This document shows positions 46,401-56,365 of a stretch of DNA of 64,000 nucleotides, piece after piece. The notes under the pieces are model-generated. The model was not told the DNA's origin, made no database searches, and worked only from the letters and a program-made list of their open reading frames with translations. Each line of letters opens with the position of its first letter. Positions within the stretch are counted from its first letter, which is position 1. A program made the position numbers and the translations under genes. Origin of the DNA: Hydractinia symbiolongicarpus (Eukaryota > Cnidaria > Hydrozoa > Anthoathecata > Hydractiniidae); NCBI RefSeq assembly GCF_029227915.1, contig NC_079875.1:23615001-23679000 (forward strand). Reading direction: 5' to 3'.

Positions 46401-48454
46401 TATACCAATCAAGAACTTTAGGGTGTTATGATGCTTATAATCAGACCAAGTACATGCTTGATTTAATAAAGATTAAGGTCGTTCAATAAAAACCTCTGCA
46501 TAATCCAATATCACACAACATTTTGAATAGCCAGCCTTGACGAATACTTCTGGCAGATTGTCACGGATACTTTCTCTTGGTAAACAAACGACCAAAGCTC
46601 TGCCTAAAATCAAACTGATCACTTTGATCCATGTTGTAAAAACACTGGATGCTAATCCTGTTGAAATACCAAAACGGTCTGCAACATCTTCAATCGCAAT
46701 AATGTCAATAAAAATTCGTCGGTGTCAATTTTTTTAATGCAGTTTTTTGGCTTTGCATGATTGTATTTGTTACTTAGTGCTTGCTTTGGACCTCTCCAGT
46801 ACCTCAAATTTGATAAATATGGCTCGAGAAGAATAAAGATTGCATTAAATAAAGCAATGGTGGTGAATTCTGTGTAAAAATTCATCTTCTCGTCATTCTT
46901 TATTTTTCGCCATGTGAATGTCGAACTTTGCTATTAAACATCTTTTCTCGAGATAACGTATGGCTTCGTAGTGTAAGGGAGTTTATTTTGGATACTAAAG
47001 AATTTATTAGCTTTTGTTTACCAGTGCATCCACCACAGCTTATAGAAGTAGGAGTTTTAAAATAGCTGTGTTCGAATGGTGGAGTAAACAAGCCATCAGC
47101 ATCACCATCAATATCAGATGTGGAAGAGTTACACTGATTTTCCATACCTGATGAACACAGTTTTAATTTTTTTGGAGGTAAAGGTTATCGACATAATTCT
47201 CCTCTTCTTGGTTTTCTAATTAGAGTTTCATAACCCAATAGGATCTGGATTTGCAGCTGTTGGGACACCATCAACAAAGTGTATAGAGCACACACGATCA
47301 CTTGATTTTGGTTCCCATTGTGATTTGTCTTTTTTTTCCTCGTTTCATTGCATTAGTCTATTTATCCCTTTGCTCCTTGTATCGAATACTTGGGAAACAG
47401 TACATTTTAAAAGGTCGGTCACAACCACATTGTTCATGTTTAACATTTTCATGTACCTCACATAACTGCTCCTTCCATTTCTTGATTTTCTTAGTGTTGT
47501 TAAAGCAACTTACAACAGCGCAATTTACGTTAGGCATAATTAAATTTATTTTTATTATATTTTGTTTTTAAAGACTGTAAAAATGTGATGTTTATACTTT
47601 GTTTTCTCAAGTTAAGTGGCAGAATCCGTAAGGGAGCTCAATTACCGTCCCCCCTTCATGGTGCCCAGGCCCTTTCTCTAACGCAATTTCATAATGGCGG
47701 GCTATATGTTGAAATGGTGTGTAGTTACGTTATCCCGTTCTGTATAATTTTACAAGTGTGTAGCAATAGAACTATATTCCAGAGAATTATCCATATTTTT
47801 AGCGAAAGAATTGTTGAAATTGAATATTTTGGGTGAAAGATAATAATAGTAACCTAGATATAAAATCTTGACAGGTGTGTTACAGTACAAAATATATGGA
47901 TATTTATATTCTCAAAGTGACTTTTGATATTAAAAAGATTCAGTTTAAAAACCTTTATATTAGCTACCAACTCAGAAAGAATTGGAAAAACTTTAAACAA
48001 TTAACTGATGTGTTGTTTAACTTGGCTCAACAATAATCAACAAATTATGTCGATCGCGAAGGTTATTTCTCGCGAAAGATTGCAAGAGACATTTGGTGAA
48101 ATCTATTTACCTTGATCTTTTGTCTGCCAAGATTTTTTGACCCGCAAACGTTTGCTCCGTGAAAGTGCCACACCTTAAAGAACTTTTTATAGTTGCTTTC
48201 ATATATTTCATATATTAAGGAGTTGTAAGAGCTGCGTCAGAATGTGCCATTCGGCTACTGGCTTCTTTTATCAGAAAAAATGACTTTGAACTGTAATCTT
48301 TACGTCCCATTTAGATAATTAATACACTATCCTATCCACCTCCTTGCGAGAAGAATATCCTTTTTAACAAAACATAAAATCATGAAAAACATAAAGTATA
48401 ACCTTTATCAAAATAGTATCCGAAATCTTCCAACTTTTCCATGCTTTTCTCCAT
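37404..48454 (-). CDS. ARB2A: FAM172/ARB2A family protein with repetitive C-terminal tail
   Basis: Ten coding exons: 48454-48403 (exon itself from about 48465), 41688-41588, 41507-41442, 41227-41106, 40652-40589, 39783-39718, 39417-39298, 39037-38918, 38718-38634 and 38461-37404. All phases join, giving 617 codons. The Arb2-like alpha/beta-hydrolase fold covers residues 1 to about 290: KLEDFGYYFDK, LLLLVHGSGVVRAGQW (about 95-111), FGVLVLNSNQN, and VAIVAHSYGG with the nucleophile-position Ser at about 188. VCNWVSSREPLD and ETSWKAFDSVWRF follow. ARB2A links AGO2/CHD7 and splicing in vertebrates. The last exon adds about 330 residues absent from the vertebrate protein as I recall it. They include about six 21-residue repeats (S-K-V-D-D-V-R-K-D-A-T-S core, about 417-555), then EWTVVTKKGAKKKPL and a Lys-rich end. 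Intron 1 holds two transposons. The first ATG could lie in an upstream exon. Confidence 0.88.
41986..43419 (+). repeat. 15-bp target-site duplication pair of PLE copy 2
   Basis: CAATAACCTATTTGT occurs at 41986-42000 and again at 43405-43419, exactly bounding the PLE at 42001-43404. Confidence 0.93.
42001..43404 (+). mobile_element. Penelope-like element, copy 2, 5'-truncated
   Basis: It begins inside the RT at sequence matching copy 1 (TTATCGAAAACGATGC). The RT frame 42068-42511 has TDGVAMGGPASSVVAEIYMQ and RFVDDVFAII. A frameshift at about 42435, shared with copy 1, throws the frame off. The connector then reads SLLNRANSVVSDKQERKEEI, and the GIY-YIG frame 42631-43128 has VVYEIPCKDC and VYIGEKKRNFKQR. 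The T of the usual YIGET is K here, a change in or beside the catalytic motif. The tail carries a hammerhead-like motif at 43288-43325. Truncation at the 5' end with a target duplication is typical of target-primed reverse transcription. It lies in intron 1 of the FAM172-like gene, in the opposite orientation. Confidence 0.92.
43494..43754 (+). other. Unidentified 86-codon open frame
   Basis: Starts MYEIDFDLSFKLPSLQKYNK and continues with LELWFNHDERVWRSAFVFKG and a short Lys-rich end. It looks protein-like but no domain is recognised. It lies within a transposon-rich intron of the opposite strand and may be part of an old repeat. Confidence 0.3.
44564..44698 (+). CDS. SAP-domain peptide of ISL2EU-like element
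   Basis: A 44-codon frame from an ATG contains the SAP signature: MKVEELQDYLRVRGLLLNGR then KKELVARVF. SAP folds bind AT-rich DNA. In related elements SAP and YqaJ are parts of one protein. Here a stop at 44696 separates them, so this is either a short exon with an unseen donor or a decayed N-terminus of the YqaJ protein that begins at 44788. Confidence 0.65.
   Translation: MDYDLIEKMKVEELQDYLRVRGLLLNGRKKELVARVFSAMERNT
44788..45610 (+). pseudogene. YqaJ-like exonuclease of ISL2EU-like element, one frameshift
   Basis: The main frame 44788-45510 runs from MSESLKTEKEQT through the YqaJ core. It has W-F-L-F-R-K-A-V-I-T-A-S-K near the start, ALKYGRTMESDTVNTFYSIF, and GLYLDSEIPFIDGSQDRIIS with the catalytic Asp. 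LEIKCPYSI follows, the E-x-K motif of PD-(D/E)xK nucleases, then KKHTQILYAV. A one-base shift near 45450 moves the C-terminal part into another frame, which ends VVWTPRGIVVDKIVFDEN and then a stop at 45608. Catalytic residues are all present. In phage and transposons this fold resects double-stranded DNA ends for recombination. Confidence 0.8.
45890..47537 (-). pseudogene. THAP-DDE transposase of ISL2EU-like element, decayed
   Basis: An ATG at 47537 opens a THAP finger (MPNVNCAVVSCFNNTKKIKK, then MYCFPSIRYKEQR). After frame changes it ends VCSIHFVDGVPTAANPDPIG near 47240. Next is an acidic linker (47145-46900), then YWRGPKQALSNKYNHAKPKN and TDEFLLTLLRLKMLQ (46885-46652). FGISTGLASSVFTTWI follows, with the first catalytic region CCVILDYAEVFIERP near 46480. 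The last core block, FYKLLERGDEVMANRGFQIQ with VVPPGARWKSQM, lies at 46376-46113. VERAINR is followed by a frameshift into ILKGTLPITMLRHADHIV. Stops and shifts make it inactive as read, though the pieces are better preserved than in the relic at 21-22.8 kb. Confidence 0.75.
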
Positions 48455-48654
48455 AGTTGATCCTACTAGAAAAAAGTAAAAACTCTATTTAAGCTGTGTG
48501 TTAACAAAAATTGGGATTTTAGACCCCTTGAGATGAATTCTAATTTTGACCATTCCTAACATTATTTGGGAATATTTAATGAAATTACCTTAAAACTGTC
48601 CTATATTTATACTAACCGCTAACGTTTATCTGGTCAGTGCGGGGAAATAACAAG
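48455..48654. other. Region upstream of the FAM172-like first coding exon
   Basis: A CTAG acceptor-like site at about 48466 suggests an upstream noncoding exon. A possible donor (GCG|GTTAGT on the minus strand) lies near 48615. No clear promoter motif. Confidence 0.3.
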
Positions 48655-49266
48655 GTTGTGACGGTATGAAAGGGAGAAAAAATGGGATGAAAGAGAGATA
48701 AAATGATATGAAAGGAAATAAAATGTCATGAAAGGGAAATAAAATGTCATGAAAGGGAGATAAAATGTCGTGAAAGGGAAATAAAATGGTATGAAATGGA
48801 GATAAAATGTCATGAAAGGGAGATAAAATGTCATGAAAGGGAGATAAAATATCATGAAAAGGAAATAAAATGGTATGAAAGGGAGATAAAATGTCATGAT
48901 AGGAAAATAAAATGACATGAAAGGGAGATAATTGGTCTAAAAGGGAGATAAAATGGTATAAAAGGGAGATAAAATGGTAAAAAAGGGAGATAAAATGGTC
49001 TAAAATGGAGATAAAATGGTCAAAAAGGGAGATAAAATGGTATAAAAGGGAGATAAAATGGTCAAAAAGGGAGATAAAATGGTCTAAAATGGAGATAAAA
49101 TGGTCAAAAATGGAGATAAAATGGTCAAAAAGGGAGATAAAATGGTATAAAAGGGAGATAAAATGGTCAAAAAGGGAGATAAAATGGTCTAAAATGGAGA
49201 TAAAATGGTCAAAAAGGGAGATAAAATGGTATAAAAGGGAGATAAAATGGTATAAAAGGGAGATGA
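48655..49266. repeat. 21-bp minisatellite, about 28 units
   Basis: Tandem units of the type GGGAGATAAAATGGTATAAAA with variants TCAAAAA, TCTAAAAT, TCATGAAA and TATAAAA. Because 21 is divisible by three, frames stay open through it on both strands (repeating EIKWSKR on plus, HFISLFD on minus). These are consequences of the repeat, not genes. The left third uses ATGAAA-type variants and the right two thirds TATAAAA/TCAAAAA types, so the array has two sub-domains. Confidence 0.95.
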
Positions 49267-50834
49267 TATGAAGCACATCGTGGTAACATTTCATGAACAT
49301 TAATAACAAAAAAAGAGCGGAGGATTACTACGTACTTCTGTATAATCAAATGAATTGTTATTACGTACCTGTTTTTCCCTTGATCCAGCTTAATATTGAC
49401 ATCTGTAAAATTAGAGAGTACATATATTCATACTTGATCAACTGGTTAAAGATTCTCTTTCTATTTCGCTGTTGTTTTATTTTCACATGTTCTAGAATAA
49501 TAAAAAATAAGTACAATCTGTAGCATTCAAATTTCATATTTTCGTGGTATTAAAGTTTTCTGTTGTTTGATTTCATACTGAGAAAGGAACCTGCACAATT
49601 CTTTCTTGGTACAATTTAATTTATTAAAGGAAACACTGGTTATTAGTATTTATAAAAGTTAGTTAAGGTTGATTTCGTTACCCAAGTTATCAACAATAAT
49701 AAATTTTCAACATTCAATTTTAATCAATTTAATCTTAGAAATAAATAACAGTTTAAGCTTCGGTTTGCACACTTCTGTACACATTAAATAAAATTTGATT
49801 TTTCCACATTTTTCGCTAAAATAAAGGTACACAAACTTTGAGGAGGTCTAAAATGGAAATCATTTCCTTTAGTATAACTAAATTTTTCTGAAACCCGAAA
49901 AAAAAAAAAAAAAAAAAGCTTATATAACAACAATGTCTTTTCGCCAATTATTTTTAAAAATATTACCCCTGATTGATTTCCAGCATCTTGATTTAATATT
50001 AAATAATTGTTCGCAGAAATCTAGGCAGTGTAATGCTGGTGAAGAGTCTCACAAGTGAAATTCTTGTTAGATAAAATACAATAAAATATCAACGTTAACA
50101 ACACTCCTCAAAAAAGTTAAAATTAAAAATTAAAACATTGAAAAGATCTTTTTTAAGATGAAAATCTTTGAAACATTTAAAGTTTAAGAATCCACGTTTT
50201 TTAAACAAATTAAATCAAATTACACCAAATCCTTAAGAAAATGCCTATACTTAAACATGTGGTGTATATTTGGGCGCAAAACTTATAGTACTGACACTTA
50301 ATGTAGCCACTTTTTACGTAACTCCACAAACACTCTATTGAAGTGCCTCACCAAAAATACTTGTTATATATGTCACTAGATGTAGCACCAGCAACATTCC
50401 ACTGCCAGTAAAGGATTTTAAAAATTCACTAGATGTATAAATAACGTTAATGGTCAAATATTTCCTAAAATATGTTTTTGAAAAGAAACAAATTGTTAAC
50501 TTAAAGTCATCGTCACATTACATCAACTACAGAACTGAAAAAACAGCGATGCAAAATTGTTATATTGTTCAAAATGAAGAATCAGGCCATAATAATTCTT
50601 TCCACATGTATAACTTTGTCTATCAAAGTATATATAAAAAAAGAAAATGTAAAAAAAAAACGTTACACAGGATTTTGTTCATCCTAGTATTCCATAAAAA
50701 AGTATTTTTTTCTTTGGTAGCACATTCTACGTTCATCAAAACCACGTAATAACTTCCAATTGCATTCATTTCTTCTCAACACATAAATTTGTGTCATGCT
50801 CAGAAACTAACTCGGACTCAATCACCACAGGTGG
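49267..50834. other. Intergenic region between FAM172-like and DTWD2
   Basis: AT-rich, with a run of about 19 A ending near 49918. Short frames at 49293-49523 and 50450-50749 carry no domain. The 3' untranslated region of DTWD2 probably occupies the right end. Confidence 0.4.
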
Positions 50835-53800
50835 TCATTTAATCATATCCTTGCGATTATCAAAGCACTTGTATTTTATTCCTAATTTGGCAAGTTCTTC
50901 CTTGCTTTGATGAACTTGCGCTCCATGATTTATCTGAAAGTCACACAAGGCTTTCAGCGGTTTACGTGCAACCTAAAGAATTAATCAATAAAGCAATAAA
51001 TAAATAAGCATGGCAACCCAACCTTTGACAAAAGTTAAGAATATTATGTTTAGTAGTTCCTTATGCGAAGAGTAAGTTTATGTATGTGAGTTTATGTACA
51101 CGGTTTTACATTCATATGTGCAGTCCCTGAGAGGGTGTACACATGAAATTTGGTAATTATACAGAAGTATTTCTACGAAATGTTTACAAATAGATGATAA
51201 CTATAAGGTTGTTTGATGTTCTTTAGCAGAAAGTTTTAGCTTCTCTATTCAGTTAACATTTAGTATTTACCTAACAAGTTAATGAGTCAAGTTTAAATAC
51301 TGAGCACTCATTTCCATACAGCGAATTTTCTCTGATTTCTTTTCTCTTATTATTCATATACTTTGATAGGCAAAGTGATACAATATGAATGTATTTCTCA
51401 CATACTAGTTGTAAGACTGTGGAAAAATCCACAGGAATTCCAGAGTTTAGAAAAATCGACATGTATTCCCTCAGCACTACTTGAAGCTACCATCTATGGC
51501 TTACTGACGGAGAGTCAGGTATTTTGAGAAAGGAAAAAATAGTAAAACTTTTATACAAAATATAGATGTGTCTCTTTTGTTTAAACAATTATATATTATT
51601 AATTTCCATGCATAACGTTTTTCATATAATTTTTGTACAAAGTTTCACGCACTGACAAACTTGTTGCTTAAATGCACAAAGTATGTATGCACAAAGAATA
51701 GTATGAATAAGGTTAGCTAACAGGATAAGAATTAAGTCAAAACAAGGGACCATCAACATATAAGTTTATCCCTGTTACTGGCATTTTGACAAGAAGGAGG
51801 CAGTGATTTACTCGTACCAGGGCCTTTAAACTTTTTTCTCTCACTAACAAACATTGGATCTTCTTGTTAGTTTAAGAAACGAATTTGAAGGCAGTTTCTA
51901 ACTGGCTTTATGGCTAAATTTTAATGCAAAGCAACTTAAGTAAATCTAAAGTTACAAAGCAATCAACAAAATATGAGTAAACTAGCAGCATTTTAATTTT
52001 TTATTATATTTCAGAATTATATAACAGACAAATGAGAGAATCTTCAGCTGTCTTTTACCAAAGCTAAGCAGTGCAATGTTACAAATCAACGCAAAATATA
52101 GATGAGTTGCACCATGATCTAATGTTGTGATTTTGCATAAGGAGCAATAGAAATATGCATGCGCACATGCACAGTCAAAATTATAAACAATAGACCACAA
52201 TGCTCAAAGTGAAAAAAAAGACTGACGGTAAAACTGGTAGTCCGTCGGCAAAAAGGTGATAAAATAGTTGAGAAAGAAACAATTTCAGTACATTTTTAAT
52301 CTCGTAAATATTCCTAAAAATCTATATGTGCATAATGGAACTTTGGAAACATCCTAACTTATCTATATAATGTTGGCTTTTGTGACAGTTACATGGATTT
52401 CTCAATGTTAGTTACTAATATACATATATACAGAATAGGACTTTAATTAAATACCAAAACACAAACCTCAATTAATTCTTGTTTGTTTTCAATTTGGCCA
52501 AGTGCAATAGCTACAGCTTCCAATGTAGAAACACTGTCATTGTTAGGTTGGGTTTTTATCACAAACTCACTTTTCCAATGACCAGCTAATTTAACCTTGA
52601 AAACAAAAAACAAAATTGAACAAAACTTCTGAACGATTAATTTGCATGCAGTAAAAATGCTTTTGCAGATATAGCTTAAGCGTGAAATGAAGTATTTTTT
52701 TTCTTCACATTCTGCACCAATAGTTACCAATAAATATCAAGTCATTCGGTCATAAAGTTCTGTATATATAATTGTATTACTTACATGAATAAGATCAAAG
52801 AAAATTTTTAGTTTCTTTTAAAACATAAAAAATTCTAATGCAGTTTGTAACAGTTTCAGAATAATACTGATGCAAAATCATAATGGCAGCATTTTTTTCT
52901 ATTAAGGAAATACTGTGTAAAATGTTTGACAGTATTGCCAAGTGACTTCTATGACTCAATTTTCGAAATTTTGCAGATGGCATAGCATTACTTTAAAAAA
53001 TAATATACCGGATCAAATTATTTTTTACAAGAACAGTGTTGCAATTACAAGAAGGATATATAAAAAAAAACACAACATCGTACCAACCTTTCGCATTGAA
53101 TGAAGAAATTTGCAGTTATAGTAAATAGATTTTGCTTCTCTCCACGTTCCATCAAGAACAAACAAATCAATGGCTTCTGAGTTTGTCTCTCTAGCATATT
53201 CTTCAACAGTCACAGCTTTTGATGGTGGGAAAATAAGAAACTAATTAAAATATCAGAAATGGTTTACATAATCATATTAATTATAGAATTGTCTTGGTGT
53301 GCTAGAGTGAGTCCATCTTTTTAGATGAATTTCTTTCAATTTTGAACTGATTAAAACTGATAAAAATCAAATAGCACACGTGTCAGCATGATCCTTTGCT
53401 GTAAAAATATGACTTACCATCGGATGATGGGTATAACAATGCAGCATTTTGGCTGTCACGCAAAATATCATATAATGTTTTAAACTTTGTTTCTGGAAAG
53501 CGACGACCACGATATATGATACCTTTATCCTTTGGTATACATTCTCGTAGCAATGGTACAGTGGTTAACAATCTCATATCTTGCTAAAAAAAATTATAAT
53601 TTGCATATATTTTTAACACTTGTGGGCTTCAGTCACCAATCTGTCCTGAAAAATGGTATACCTTTACATTACACTTATCTCATTTGAAGCCTTGGATAAC
53701 CACCCAGACAAATCTTCTTACCCTAATAATATAGCTTTACTTTTGAAAAAGATGCATTACAAGCAGATAAGCAGTATATCACTTGAATATTTGACCATAA

Positions 53801-56365
53801 AAGAGAACTGATGATGAAATAAAAAAACTTTATCATAATAATTACGACAGAAAGATTCTGTAATGAGCCATTGCCTGGATTGATAGTCAATAACAAACCC
53901 TGCATGTAACAGAAACTTTTTTAACATATGGTAGGCCAGAAAAATGAAATGTTTTAAATGATTCAATCCGTCTATTACTTAATTGGTTAAGTATCTATTC
54001 TTTTGGTTTTCATGGTGAAATTTGTGTTGCGTATGGTAATTATATGCTGTACATCATGATATAAGCCTGATGATGTGTGCTTTTCAAATGTATAAGGTTG
54101 TACTCTTTTTTATAAACAACGCCAAATTTGCTAAACAATTTGCATGGGGTAAATAAATGGTCGAAAATTAAACAATTTGTTTGGCCAATAATCGGTTAAA
54201 TATATTCATGGTGCGAATTTTGAGTCCTAAAGTATAGTTTGTCAGAGATAAAACTCCTTGCAACTTTAACATACAGTGTTTTACTTAAGAATTCGACTTT
54301 AAATGTTAGTAAACTGACAAAGTTGATTAAAGAAAAAGGCAGAATGTGTTTTTTTTAAACTTAAAATGAAACAGAATATATATACATAATTTCATAGCTA
54401 TAGAAGTAAGCTCTGAAATAAACAATTTGCCTCATATAATCTTACCCAGGTAAACAATTTTTAGGGTAAAGTGGAAAAGTGTATTAGGTTAATGTAGTGG
54501 TATATTTTATAACAAAATAGAAACTTATAATGGCGCTGAAAATCGCATGTAAAATTTACATGGAAATTGCATTTAAATTTAATTGCGACACAAATTTCGT
54601 CGCTTTTAAAAAACCTTTTGCAGCCAGTGCTGTACATAATGGAAAGAAGGAATAAGGTGTTACATACAGCTAAATAATTTACCAGGACAGATTAGTGACC
54701 AAAACCCTTAATTGGCAAGAAGAACTCTACACACAGAAAAACTTACTTCTCGAGGATGTTGCAGAATGTGAACTGTGGTTGAAATCTCAATTGGAGCATC
54801 TGGAAAGGTATAACAAACGCAAACTTTTTCTGGACGGCTATAATTAGAATTTTTGAACAAATATGCTTTTAATAAATCCACTTCTAGCCTTCATAAACAA
54901 TATTATATGAATGCATGTTGGTTTATGAAACTTATAGATAAATTTACACAAAAAAATACATGTAATTTGTTAAAACAATAACATTTATATCCTCTTTTAA
55001 GACAGGCCATTCCTTGAGACGAGTGCGATCGCACGCGCACTCGCCCGCACACTCGTAAAAAAATTTATGAGTGCTTTTTATCGCACTCGTGAATTTTTTC
55101 TTTTTCTAAAATATTAGCTATAGAGTGATGAAAAAAGCTTTTGTGATATTTAAACGATCTACAACAATATTTTCGCTTTCTAGGATGCTGTTTTTACGAT
55201 TTTTACACAATGTATGGCGATCTTTTCGCTATCCCGTATTGACTGATTACCGACTGATAGCCTTGTGGTAGAGCGTTCGCTTTCAGTGCGGGAGGTCTTG
55301 GGTTCAAACCCCGGCCGAGTCATGCCAGAGACTATAAAAGTGTGAATCTATCCTTTCTGCCTAGCGCTCAGCATGAGAATAGGATTGATATCTTAGGCGG
55401 TTGTCTAGTTGAGCGATTGCTGTGCTTCCACGACTTTCGTAGCTCAAATGGGAGCTTTAAATGCGCTAGGACCCCCTTCGCAGGACCCTCGTTGATAGCA
55501 GTACCAATAGGAACTGAAGAGGCTATCCTGGGTAAATAATAGTAATAATAATAAATAATGTTTAAATGATCTACATCGATCTCTGCGTTTTTACGATGCT
55601 GTGTTTATGATTTTTAAAAGATCTATGGCGATCTTTTCGCTGTCTACGATCCCGTTTTCCTGATTTTTAAACGATCTATGGCGATATTTTCGCTTTCTAC
55701 GATGTTGTTTTTATAATTTTTAAACAATCCACATCGGTATTTTCACTTTATAAATTTGTAAAGAGATCAATTCAAAAAATATTATACGATTTGAAGCAAT
55801 CGCGGAGGCGATTTCTTAGTATTCAAACATCATTTCTATACAGTTTAAATAACATATAATGTTATGGAAAACAAAAAAATAGTTAAGTGTGAAACACACT
55901 TGCAAATATTCACATCGAACTTTTAAATTTTGCTTACAAGTGCGATTTTTTGCACACCATAGCACTCGTAATTTTTTAGCTGGTGCTTTTTGTAGCTCTG
56001 GCATAGTTTTATTTAAGAAATGGCCTGTTAAGACACAAATATACATTAAGTTTTTTTTTGTGCAAACAAAATATATTCACACGGGTATACATACAACAAT
56101 GGGACATGCAAATATTACACAAGACAATAAAAGCTTTCTTGTGTCAGACAATGCATACAAACGCAAAACTACATTCAAGTGACTGTAAATGTCACAGTAC
56201 TTGGAAGTAGAAATAACGCAAAACAGTTTGTCAAGTTGTTTTTTTTAAAAAAGAATTTAAAAAACTTTCATCAACATACCCACACTTTTGACAGGAGAAT
56301 CTTTTTGTGACATTACTTTCAACTTCTTCAAGTTCTTCAAATGGAAACGAAATATCATCATCCAT
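50835..56365 (-). CDS. DTWD2: tRNA-uridine aminocarboxypropyltransferase (DTW domain)
   Basis: Six coding exons: 56365-56280, 54837-54747, 53583-53418, 53215-53088, 52595-52467 and 50972-50835. All phases join, giving 245 codons plus stop. The enzyme transfers the 3-amino-3-carboxypropyl group of SAM to uridine in tRNA D-loops (acp3U). Visible features: a zinc-like Cys cluster C25, C28, C35, C37 (RFSCQKCG / RPEKVCVC), QHPRE near 55-59 and MRLLTTVPLL. The signature VLDGTWREAKSIY follows, with the D-x-T-W motif at about 136-139. The C-terminal helical part reads TLEAVAIALGQIE, then PLKALCDFQINHGAQVHQSK. The length is a little under vertebrate DTWD2. The start ATG is the first in exon 1 and gives an acidic N-terminus. 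DTWD2 rather than DTWD1 is based on the LTTVPLL and terminal segments from memory. Confidence 0.9.
51408..51440. repeat. Remnant of the 31.4-kb hairpin repeat
   Basis: TAGTTGTAAGACTGTGGAAA followed by AATCCACAGGAATTCC matches the head of the repeats at 31401-31705, with compensating G-to-A and C-to-T changes that keep the hairpin. It lies in the last DTWD2 intron. Confidence 0.6.
55003..56027. mobile_element. hAT-like non-autonomous element with nested SINE
   Basis: The left end CAGGCCATTCCTT (from 55003) and the right end AAGAAATGGCCTG (to 56027) are inverted repeats. TTAAGA flanks both sides (54997-55002 and 56028-56033). If the ends are set one base inward, an 8-bp duplication TTTAAGAC/GTTAAGAC with one mismatch results, the length typical of hAT. 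Subterminal sequence is rich in GTGCGATCGCAC-type palindromes. Interior repeats of the type GATTTTTAAACGATCTA(C/T)GGCGAT occur four times, with a SINE inserted at 55252-55560. It lies in DTWD2 intron 1. Confidence 0.75.
55252..55560 (+). mobile_element. tRNA-derived SINE, second family
   Basis: The head has an A box (TAGCCTTGTGGTAGAGC) and a strong B box (GGGTTCAAACCCC at 55300-55312) with tRNA-like spacing. The core shares GTTGTCTAGT-GAGCG, TAGCTCAAA and AGC-TTAAAT with the SINE at 20432-20796. The tail is an AATAATAGTAATAATAATAA run. Confidence 0.8.

Larger units (their letters stand above)
44461..47671. mobile_element. ISL2EU-like DNA transposon
   Basis: Plus-strand SAP and YqaJ genes (44564-45610) converge with a minus-strand THAP-transposase (47537-45890). 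The flanking 25-bp segments GGCCTGGACT... (44461-44485) and ...GTGCCCAGGCC (47647-47671) are imperfect inverted repeats (19 of 25 match). The true ends may lie further out. A DDE transposase plus a YqaJ-type nuclease in one element is the hallmark, to my knowledge, of the ISL2EU superfamily. The element lies in intron 1 of the FAM172-like gene. Confidence 0.75.

Noticed and set aside
48626-49309. 227-codon minus-strand frame of repeating HFISLFD
   Set aside because: It is the translation of the 21-bp minisatellite; any frame without a stop in one unit stays open throughout. The plus-strand EIKWSKR frame has the same cause.
55252-55324. Functional tRNA gene
   Set aside because: A and B boxes and partial pairing are present, but the anticodon arm is irregular and a SINE core and A-rich tail follow, so it is a SINE head.
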